A stretch of DNA of 7,329 nucleotides, taken from assembly GCA_029934815.1 (NCBI GenBank), contig JAOZLM010000049.1, positions 1-7,329 of the forward strand, written 5' to 3'. Below are positions 1 to 5,633 of the stretch, one piece after another (position 1 is the stretch's first letter; each line of letters opens with the position of its first letter). This DNA is from Desulfocapsa sp. Its GTDB lineage: Bacteria; Desulfobacterota; Desulfobulbia; Desulfobulbales; Desulfocapsaceae. Made by a program: the position numbers and the translations under genes. Below the pieces are notes generated by a model. It saw only the letters and a list, made by a program, of their open reading frames with translations. It was not told where the DNA came from and did not search any database.

Positions 1-53
1 ATTAATAGTGTTAAATTCTGACTGTTTACCAGAAGTGAAGGTGGCCCTCACAG

Positions 54-3000
54 TTACTTTTGAAGGCAGTCCTTAACAACTGCAGCAAGTTGTTCAAGGG
101 TGTATGGCTTTTTGATGAAGTTTTGAGCACCAAGATCGAGAGTCGCCCTGATATCTTTGTTTTCTGAATAGCCGCTGGCTATAATTGCTTTCTGCTTCGG
201 GTGCAATGCACTGATCTCTTTATATGTTTCATATCCATTTATGCCCGGTTCCATCAACATATCAATAAGTAGCAGATCAACCTTCCTTGATTGTACAAAT
301 TCAATTGCCTCTTCACCACTGGCTACAGAATCAACTCTGTAGCCAAGGAATTTAAGCATTTCGCTGGCAACATTCCGAAGAAGTGACTCATCATCAACAA
401 CAAGTATGTGCTCACCATGACCATTTGTTGCGATTTCAGGAGTTTCTACATCTTCTTTACCAGCATCGCTTTCAGTTGATTTTTGCAGAGGAAAGTAGAG
501 TTCAAAGCGAGTCCCCTTTGTAGTACTTTCAACAAATATCCTGCCATTATGATCCTGAACAGTATTCCAGACAACTGTCAGACCAAGGCCTGTTCCACTT
601 CTGGCCAGACTTTTTTTGGAGTAGAAAGGCTCAAAGATATGCTCAATGTCCTGACTGCTGATCCCAGGTCCGTTATCCGCTATCGTTAGATGCACATAAT
701 TCCCTGCATTTAATTCTTTTTCAAGGTCTGAACCCTCATGAACACATTGATCACGGGTCGATATAGTTACAAGACCAACACCATTAATTGCTTCTACAGC
801 GTTGGTAACCAGGTTCATAATACATTTTTTGATATGTACTTCTGAACAGGAAATTACTGAATTGCAATGGTCTAGATCAGAAGTGATCAAAACTTTTGTA
901 TGCAAAGATTGTAGCTTGTCACATTCAGGGGACGTCAGATATTGATTTATCATGCTATCAAGTGAATGATTTTCACGTGTACTTGCTACTCCCCTTGCGA
1001 CCGTCAGCAGATCATCAACAACAGCTGCGGCACGTATACCGGAGTCACGAATGGCTTCAACAGGTACCTTGAGGTCACTGTTTTTTGATAGTTTTCGTAA
1101 AATAATGTCAGGGTATCCTACAATTCCTGAAAGAATATTGTTTAGATCATGGGCAACACCACCGGCCATAAGCCCTATGGATTCCATGCGTTTTGCCTGA
1201 TTGAGCTGTCGCTCAAGGGTTGATTTCTCATCAGCTGCCTTCTTGTGTTCGGTAATATTACGGACAATGCCAGTCACTTCATTATCACCGCTTTTTACCA
1301 TTCGGGACTCGTAATCTTGTACTCCCTGATCCTGCATAGCAAGTTGATACTCAATAGTCTGCATACTGCCTGTCAGTAACGTAGCATTAATTTGTTTTTC
1401 AACCTTGTTAGCCAAATCAGGTGGCAGGAGGTCTTTGCTTGATTTACCAATAATTTTTTCCTTTGCGGGAACATAGAGGTCGTTTGAGTCTGCCTTAATA
1501 TCAAGATAAATTCCTTCCCCATTCATTCTGAAAACCATATCCGGACTTGCTTCTAACAATGCAGTGGCACGGGTTTCACTCCTTTTTAGTTCATTTTCAG
1601 CAGCTTTTCGCTCTGTAATATCAATCATTGTTCCAACAGATGCGGCTCTTCCTTCGTGGACAGTTGCGGCACCAAGGGCCATGGTGTCAAAAATCTCACC
1701 GTTAGAACGGATACACTTGATATCATTAATGCGTTTTAACTTTCCGGATTCCCGAAGAATAAGGTTTTCTCTGACCTGTTCTCTCTGCTCAGGTACAACA
1801 AGATCCATTGGAGACATATTATTCAGCATCTCCTCTCTGCTGTACCCAAACATTACTGTCATTGCAGGGTTTACATACTGGAAGACAAAATCTTGAATGA
1901 TGTAGACTCCAACCAGCATGGAGTCCATGGTTATTTGAAATTTTTCCTCACTTTCAAGTAACGCATTCTGCTCGGCATATAGGTTTTGTTGAGCAAAGAT
2001 TTTTTCAGTAAACATTGTGTTGATTTCTTTAGCCATCTTATCGAACTCATGAAATTTTAACTTCTGTCGGTCGATTGGCTTATCGGATACTAACACATCG
2101 TTAAAAAATGAAGTAATAACATCAATATCGCGGTTCATGTTCTGATTGAATTTACGCAGAAGGAGGAGAAAGAAAATGATTATAAAGAGCGTAGAAAGAG
2201 AAAAAGAGATGAGTTTTGTTTGTATTTGCTGGGTAAGGTGCTCTTGCATTGTGGCGATCTCAGTTTCAACGTCATCAAGATAAACACCTGCACCAACCAG
2301 CCATTGAAAGTCCTGGATTCCTAAAATAAAAGAAGTTTTAGGGGATAGTGTACCTGGAGAATTTAATTTACTTAAAGAGTAATAAATGTAATCACCATCC
2401 GAGGTGGAGGCAGCTTTATACTCCTTATCAAACAGTTCTTTAACTTTTTCAGGATTTGTATTGAAAATTTCCCACAGTTTTTTCTTTTCGGAAACCAGTT
2501 TACCATTGGAAACAAGGGCATCACCATCGAGACTATTTACGAAGATATACCCTTCTTTGCCAAATCGTATACGACTGATATTTGAGAGAAGGCGTTGTTT
2601 AATACTTGCTTCGATGTCATCAATGTAGAGTCCGGCTCCGACAAAACAGTTCAGAGGTTCGATAAATTTTACAAATGAAAATTTCTCAAAATTGTCTCCG
2701 GTGGCCCCCGGTTTAGTCCAGTGATAGTGGTAAAAACCTTCTCCACTCTGTCTGGCAATCTCAATCATATCTCTTATAACAAATTTCCCCTGAGTATCCT
2801 GTAAGTTGAGAAGATTTTTCCCTTCAATTTCCGGTTTGTCGGCAAAAAGTAATTCGGTGCCATCGAGACTTGTCATAAAATAGTAGCCTTTCCCTTTCTC
2901 GAACCGGATGGGGCGTAAGGCGTCTTTGATCATAGCAACTATTGCACTGTTGTCAGTTGCAGTTCTGTTTTGTTGATAGATGTGTTGGGCAATGTTCCAT

Positions 3001-3269
3001 GCTTCGTATACACGTAATTTAAGCGTGTTTTTTATAAGTTTTTCACTCTGTGCTTTTTCGTGGGAGATCACTTCTGCTACGCGCAGAACCTCCTGTTTAA
3101 TTATTTTTTTCTGATTGTTTATAAAGTCGGAGCGGAGTTTTTCGGAATGAAAGTTGAAATCACGATAGGAACTGACAACATCTATCGCAACAATACTTAT
3201 TGCAACACCAAGAATAAGAAATATTCCAGAGATTTTGGTAAGTTTTTTGAAGTGAAATTTTTGACCCAT
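54..3269 (-). CDS. Membrane hybrid sensor histidine kinase (double Cache, two PAS, HisKA/HATPase, C-terminal receiver)
   Basis: Predicted inner-membrane sensor kinase of 1071 residues that would autophosphorylate on His and pass phosphate to its own receiver. Order of parts: TM helix ~13-34; two periplasmic Cache_2-like modules at ~75-225 and ~230-340; TM helix ~354-372; a HAMP-like linker ~373-425 (FDKMAKEINTMF); PAS ~442-553 and PAS ~562-675, both ending in an IT-E-(R/H)-K-like junction; HisKA with H707 in GGVAHDLNN; ATPase N-box around N819/N823, G1 DNGPGI at 865-870 and G2 GTGLGL at 892-897; receiver ~953-1070 with acidic D959/D960, phosphoacceptor D1003, S1032 and K1054. All catalytic residues are present, so it looks functional. 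ATG at 3267-3269 is the only sensible start, although its AGGA abuts the ATG with no spacer. It is divergent from rsmE and no cognate regulator is visible. Cache domains usually bind small organic ligands; the ligand here cannot be read from sequence. Confidence 0.96.
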   Translation of the reverse strand: MGQKFHFKKLTKISGIFLILGVAISIVAIDVVSSYRDFNFHSEKLRSDFINNQKKIIKQEVLRVAEVISHEKAQSEKLIKNTLKLRVYEAWNIAQHIYQQNRTATDNSAIVAMIKDALRPIRFEKGKGYYFMTSLDGTELLFADKPEIEGKNLLNLQDTQGKFVIRDMIEIARQSGEGFYHYHWTKPGATGDNFEKFSFVKFIEPLNCFVGAGLYIDDIEASIKQRLLSNISRIRFGKEGYIFVNSLDGDALVSNGKLVSEKKKLWEIFNTNPEKVKELFDKEYKAASTSDGDYIYYSLSKLNSPGTLSPKTSFILGIQDFQWLVGAGVYLDDVETEIATMQEHLTQQIQTKLISFSLSTLFIIIFFLLLLRKFNQNMNRDIDVITSFFNDVLVSDKPIDRQKLKFHEFDKMAKEINTMFTEKIFAQQNLYAEQNALLESEEKFQITMDSMLVGVYIIQDFVFQYVNPAMTVMFGYSREEMLNNMSPMDLVVPEQREQVRENLILRESGKLKRINDIKCIRSNGEIFDTMALGAATVHEGRAASVGTMIDITERKAAENELKRSETRATALLEASPDMVFRMNGEGIYLDIKADSNDLYVPAKEKIIGKSSKDLLPPDLANKVEKQINATLLTGSMQTIEYQLAMQDQGVQDYESRMVKSGDNEVTGIVRNITEHKKAADEKSTLERQLNQAKRMESIGLMAGGVAHDLNNILSGIVGYPDIILRKLSKNSDLKVPVEAIRDSGIRAAAVVDDLLTVARGVASTRENHSLDSMINQYLTSPECDKLQSLHTKVLITSDLDHCNSVISCSEVHIKKCIMNLVTNAVEAINGVGLVTISTRDQCVHEGSDLEKELNAGNYVHLTIADNGPGISSQDIEHIFEPFYSKKSLARSGTGLGLTVVWNTVQDHNGRIFVESTTKGTRFELYFPLQKSTESDAGKEDVETPEIATNGHGEHILVVDDESLLRNVASEMLKFLGYRVDSVASGEEAIEFVQSRKVDLLLIDMLMEPGINGYETYKEISALHPKQKAIIASGYSENKDIRATLDLGAQNFIKKPYTLEQLAAVVKDCLQK

Positions 3270-3299
3270 TCCTGTATGTCCGGTTTGGCGTATGTTATT

Positions 3300-3329
3300 T
3301 TGACAAAATAAAACATGAAATGCTTACAT
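3300..3329 (+). promoter_or_regulatory. Candidate sigma70-type promoter for rsmE
   Basis: A perfect TTGACA (3300-3305) is followed after 18 bp by TTACAT (3324-3329), a weak -10 preceded by TG at 3321-3322 as in extended -10 promoters. It faces away from the kinase promoter, and the two -10 elements are nearly adjacent, so divergent transcription could be coupled or competitive. The predicted leader to the rsmE ATG is about 65 nt. Confidence 0.4.
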
Positions 3330-3330
3330 C

Positions 3331-3360
3331 AGTGTATTAAAACAGGCTGGTGAAAGTCAA
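3331..3360 (-). promoter_or_regulatory. Candidate sigma70-type promoter for the hybrid kinase
   Basis: On the minus strand TTGACT (plus-strand 3355-3360, 5/6 to consensus) is followed after 18 bp by TACACT (3331-3336, 4/6). Transcription would start near 3324 and give a leader of about 55 nt before the kinase ATG. This rests on motif matching only. Confidence 0.4.
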
Positions 3361-3399
3361 CGCTATTTTTTTGCAGGTTCATTTTTCTGTGTGTATTGT

Positions 3400-4140
3400 A
3401 TGAATTTAATATTATTTGAGAAAGAAGAGGTGACAGACCATCATGTTCTGCTGCTGGATCATCGGGCCAAGCATATAGTTAAGGTTTTGCACAGTGACGT
3501 GGGAGATATTGTTCGTGTTGGTATGGTAGGTGGAGCCATAGGTACCGGAGAAATAGTAAGGCTTGAAAAAAAATATCCATTTGCTGCAGATCTTTGCGTA
3601 AAATTAACAAATAATGCGGTAACGCATCCTGCCATTGATTTACTTCTTGCCCTGCCAAGGCCAATAATGCTGAAAAGAATATTCAGTCAGGCGACAGCTC
3701 TTGGTGTTGGAAAAATTTTTATAACTAATGCAAATAGAGTAGAAAAGAGTTTCTGGGAATCAGGGATTTTAGATCCGATTGAGTATCGGCCGCATCTGAT
3801 TCAGGGGCTGGAACAGGCCATCGATACACGCTTACCTGAAATAATTATTTCACGTCATTTTCGCTCATTTGCTGAAGAAAAACTAAGGGGAATTGCAGGA
3901 GACTACAGTCATCTTTTACTTGCACACCCAAAAGCTGATAAAAGTCTCTCAACTTGTCTGCAGGGGAAAAGGGGGAGAGTGCTTTATGCAATTGGTCCCG
4001 AAGGCGGGTGGGTTGATTTTGAGCTTGAAAAGCTTCAACAATCTGGGATGCGGGTATTCTCAATTGGTGCAAGAATATTAAAAGTGGATACAGCAGTTAT
4101 CGCTATTCACAGCAGAATAACGCAAGAGTTAGAACGGTAG
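3400..4140 (+). CDS. rsmE: 16S rRNA (uracil1498-N3)-methyltransferase RsmE
   Basis: SPOUT-class SAM-dependent enzyme that methylates N3 of U1498 in helix 44 of 16S rRNA in the assembled 30S subunit. The protein is 246 residues from ATG 3400, the usual length. An N-terminal PUA-like part carries HRAKHIVKVL (~21-30), a typical RsmE signature. The C-terminal trefoil-knot part has LLLALPRP (~81-88), GPEGGW (199-204) and the SAM-pocket strand IGARILKVDTAV (222-233). In most RsmE proteins I recall that last motif as LG-RILR-ETA, so K and D here are conservative deviations. An in-frame GTG at 3391 would add three residues (MYC). I prefer ATG 3400 because family members begin M-N-L-(I/L)-L there, although neither start has a strong ribosome site. 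The gene looks monocistronic: divergent from the kinase and followed by a repeat-filled spacer. Confidence 0.95.
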   Translation: MNLILFEKEEVTDHHVLLLDHRAKHIVKVLHSDVGDIVRVGMVGGAIGTGEIVRLEKKYPFAADLCVKLTNNAVTHPAIDLLLALPRPIMLKRIFSQATALGVGKIFITNANRVEKSFWESGILDPIEYRPHLIQGLEQAIDTRLPEIIISRHFRSFAEEKLRGIAGDYSHLLLAHPKADKSLSTCLQGKRGRVLYAIGPEGGWVDFELEKLQQSGMRVFSIGARILKVDTAVIAIHSRITQELER

Positions 4141-4141
4141 T

Positions 4142-4150
4142 GGGGGGGGG
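4142..4150 (+). repeat. Run of nine G directly after the rsmE stop
   Basis: A homopolymer of nine G begins two bases after the TAG stop of rsmE. It is noncoding, so length slippage would not change a protein. It is recorded as a low-complexity tract and possible sequencing-error site. Confidence 0.7.
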
Positions 4151-4195
4151 CATAAATTGCATTTTGACCCTATTTGTGTTATGCTATTTAGTTAA

Positions 4196-4224
4196 ATTGT
4201 TTACAGGTAAGTTGCTGTAACAAT
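4196..4224. repeat. Hairpin-forming inverted repeat 1
   Basis: ATTG-T-TTACAG pairs with CTGTAACAAT around an 8-nt loop (4207-4214), making a 10-bp stem with one bulged T at 4200. The inner 6 bp are perfect. No T-run follows, so it is not a clear intrinsic terminator. It is the first of four inverted repeats in this spacer. Confidence 0.6.
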
Positions 4225-4227
4225 AAG

Positions 4228-4248
4228 ATTCCGGATCGAGTCCGGAAT
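4228..4248. repeat. Perfect 8-bp palindrome with 5-nt loop (ATTCCGGA...TCCGGAAT)
   Basis: The arms at 4228-4235 and 4241-4248 are exact reverse complements separated by TCGAG. The core resembles the ATTCCGG...CCGGAAT intergenic palindromes that I recall as dispersed repeats in many proteobacteria; that is memory, not a search. A GC-rich stem this close to the rsmE end could slow transcription or protect the mRNA 3' end, but no U-tract follows. Confidence 0.65.
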
Positions 4249-4269
4249 GACGGACTTGACGTATTGTAT

Positions 4270-4309
4270 CTTTTTACGCCGCCATCAAAATTGATGAATT
4301 CGTAAAAAG
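4270..4309. repeat. Compound hairpin with 9-bp outer and 6-bp inner stems
   Basis: CTTTTTACG (4270-4278) pairs with CGTAAAAAG (4301-4309). Inside, CATCAA (4283-4288) pairs with TTGATG (4291-4296) across a 2-nt loop, leaving a 4 x 4 internal loop. The right half (4293-4308) and left half (4271-4286) are degenerate versions of the terminal 16-mer of the palindrome at 4321-4447, which ties the two structures together. Confidence 0.65.
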
Positions 4310-4320
4310 CCAAAACCAGA

Positions 4321-4447
4321 GATGGATTTGTAAAAAACTTCATATTCAAGGCGCGTAAAATTCACATAATTTCGGCGTACTAAGGTACGTCGTAATTGTT
4401 TTAATTTTACAGCAACGAAGAAGATGGAGAATTTTTACGAATCCATC
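4321..4447. repeat. ~127-bp imperfect palindrome (MITE- or REP-like intergenic element)
   Basis: The terminal 16 bases at 4321-4336 match the reverse complement of 4432-4447 at 15 of 16 positions (GATGGATT-Y-GTAAAAA). The inner arms 4355-4380 and 4385-4410 match at 21 of 26 positions when one is reverse-complemented, and meet at a 4-nt centre (TAAG, 4381-4384). The remaining flanks match poorly. It contains no credible ORF, so any mobility would need a protein supplied elsewhere. The layout fits a dispersed, foldback-type repeat; similar palindromic spacers occur in sulfate-reducer genomes as I remember them. Copy number elsewhere in this genome is unknown. Confidence 0.65.
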
Positions 4448-4453
4448 AAATTT

Positions 4454-4457
4454 AGGA
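4454..4457 (+). promoter_or_regulatory. Ribosome binding site fixing a GTG start
   Basis: AGGA, followed by AG, lies six bases upstream of the GTG at 4464. This is the best-placed Shine-Dalgarno in the neighbourhood and supports translation of the small Arg-rich gene from GTG. Confidence 0.6.
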
Positions 4458-4463
4458 AGCGAA

Positions 4464-4733
4464 GTGGAAAATTGGGACAAAACAGAGCGACGGAAACCTG
4501 TACGTGAGAGACGGGAAGATACAGAACGACGTTTTGCCGTTGAACGCCGCTTTGATTTTCGAGAAGCGGATCCTCCTGCCCGTCGTTCTATAAAGGCCTG
4601 GATGCGTTCACTTACCCATGCCCGTTTGGGTGTTGATCGTCGAAAAGGAATTGAACGCAGGATTGTTGATCGTCGAAGTGAAGAGTTACGTTCACTGCTT
4701 ACTCCTGAAGAGATTGCAGATCTCCTCAGGTAG
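4464..4733 (+). CDS. Small arginine-rich protein with repeated ERR/DRR motifs, function unknown
   Basis: 89 residues from a GTG with a good AGGA site six bases upstream. I do not recognise a named family. About 22 of 89 residues are Arg. RR pairs occur at 9-10, 16-17, 22-23, 28-29, 40-41, 59-60, 65-66 and 70-71, mostly after E or D and spaced 5-7 residues, which gives two charged blocks (7-34 and 57-71). A less charged middle (42-56) includes W46 and M47. The tail LLTPEEIADLLR (78-89) looks like a short amphipathic helix. There is no signal peptide or TM segment, so it is probably cytoplasmic. The alternating acid/base pattern could form salt-bridged helices or bind nucleic acid; both are guesses. 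It lies 16 bp past the long palindrome, and its last 8 bp overlap the convergent rarD-like gene. A 151-residue open frame on the opposite strand here (4346-4801) lacks protein-like features. Confidence 0.75.
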   Translation: MENWDKTERRKPVRERREDTERRFAVERRFDFREADPPARRSIKAWMRSLTHARLGVDRRKGIERRIVDRRSEELRSLLTPEEIADLLR

Positions 4734-5625
4734 TTGTGAATGCCTTTTTTTGTTTGAGTCGTACTAGAATCCCTTCCCCTGCATAAATAAACAATCCACA
4801 CCAGACCAGAGCAAACCCCACCATCTGTTTTTGGGGAAATGGTTCTCCGTATATAAATATGCCAATACAGAGTTGCAGTGTTGGCCCCAGGTATTGCACA
4901 ATGCCAATGGCCGAAAGTGGCATTTTATGCACCGCAAAGCCAAAGAGTATAAGAGGAAGCGATGTCATAATCCCGGTTCCTGCGAGCAACAGTCGGCCTG
5001 TGGTGTCCTGACTTACAAAATCTGATTGTCCCTGTGATGCAAGATATATCAGGATACCAAGGGCAGGAATCGAAAGCAGGGAAGTTTCAAGACACAACCC
5101 TTCAACTGATGGAAGCGGTGATATTTTTCTGAGCAGTCCGTAAAATGCGAAGCTGAATGCAAGGAAAAGTGAAATCCAGGGGAATTGCCCGTAAAAAAAG
5201 GTGAGATAACATACGCCGATAAAGGCAAAAAAAACTGCCAGCCACTGTCCCCGTCGTAATCTCTCCTGTAAGAATAGTAAGCCAAGGAGGATATTAACAA
5301 GTGGGTTTATGTAATAGCCAAGGCTTGCTTCTATGATGAAATCGTTACTTACTGCCCAGATATAAACCACCCAGTTTCCTGAAATTAGAATCGAGGTGAG
5401 TATTACTGGCAACATCACTTTTCTGTCTTTTAAAAGAGGAAAGAGTTTCCCTGCTTTGTTACTTATAAAAAGAAGAACAAGGGTAGCAACAACAGACCAG
5501 ACTATTCGGTGACACAGAATTTCAACAGGTGAAGCCGGGGCAAGGGCTTTTAGATATAAAGGGAGTAATCCCCAGAGTGTGAATGCGGCCACTGCTGCGA
5601 GTAGACCTTTGCTGCTGTCCTGCAT
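4726..5625 (-). CDS. rarD: RarD-type EamA-family transporter
   Basis: Polytopic inner-membrane permease of the drug/metabolite transporter superfamily, 299 residues with about ten hydrophobic helices, the normal RarD size. Signatures visible: WGLLPLYLK (18-26), E35..HR..WS (35-44), NWVVYIWAV (84-92), SLGYYINPLVN (101-111), and TSLPLILFGFAVHKMPL with IVQYLGPT in the C-terminal half (221-249). The tail is basic (VRLKQKKAF). The RarD name derives from chloramphenicol-sensitivity work; the physiological substrate is generally unassigned, so this is a family name rather than a function. Start ATG 5623-5625 has AGGAA at 5637-5641, overlapping the end of the nuclease gene, with only 8 bp between genes. 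It is probably the last gene of the operon. Its stop overlaps the convergent small gene and I see no strong terminator on this strand. Confidence 0.93.
   Translation of the reverse strand: MQDSSKGLLAAVAAFTLWGLLPLYLKALAPASPVEILCHRIVWSVVATLVLLFISNKAGKLFPLLKDRKVMLPVILTSILISGNWVVYIWAVSNDFIIEASLGYYINPLVNILLGLLFLQERLRRGQWLAVFFAFIGVCYLTFFYGQFPWISLFLAFSFAFYGLLRKISPLPSVEGLCLETSLLSIPALGILIYLASQGQSDFVSQDTTGRLLLAGTGIMTSLPLILFGFAVHKMPLSAIGIVQYLGPTLQLCIGIFIYGEPFPQKQMVGFALVWCGLFIYAGEGILVRLKQKKAFTTT
4728..4751 (+). terminator. Weak intrinsic-terminator-like hairpin plus T7 at the end of the Arg-rich gene
   Basis: AGGTA (4728-4732) can pair with TGCCT (4741-4745), including one G-U pair, around an 8-nt loop, and T4745-T4751 follow. 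The stem is short, and the site lies inside the opposing transporter's 3' end (which encodes its KKAF residues), so the T-run may simply be codon-driven. Confidence 0.25.
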
Positions 5626-5633
5626 TGTTACAT

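Noticed and set aside
35..51. Possible terminator hairpin after the kinase stop (GTGA...TCAC with GG/CC)
   Set aside because: The stem is short with a mismatch, and no U-run follows on the minus strand.
1564..1896. 110-codon open frame on the plus strand
   Set aside because: It is antisense to the PAS1 region of the kinase and has low-complexity Ser-rich content; a shadow frame.
3391..3399. GTG at 3391 as the rsmE start
   Set aside because: It would add MYC ahead of the family-typical M-N-L-I-L start and is not better supported by a ribosome site.
4150..4184. GCATAA...TTATGC inverted pair just after rsmE
   Set aside because: Only 6 bp of stem with a 23-nt loop; expected by chance in AT-rich DNA.
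4164..4192. TTGACC with TTTAGT 17 bp downstream as promoter of the small gene
   Set aside because: The -10 match is weak (4/6) and the site is ~270 bp from the GTG; kept only as a possibility in the findings.
4228..4248. Reading the 8-bp palindrome as the intrinsic terminator of rsmE
   Set aside because: The following bases are GACGGACTTG with no T-tract, and the next T-run (4271-4275) is part of another inverted repeat over 20 bp away.
4196..4447. CRISPR array or tRNA/rRNA gene in the repeat-filled spacer
   Set aside because: The repeats are inverted, unequal and not regularly spaced direct repeats; no cloverleaf or cas gene is visible.
4346..4801. 151-codon open frame on the minus strand, Ser/Arg-rich
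   Set aside because: It is the antisense of the Arg-rich small gene and the palindrome; composition mirrors the RR codons, it has no domain, and it conflicts with the transporter's 3' end.
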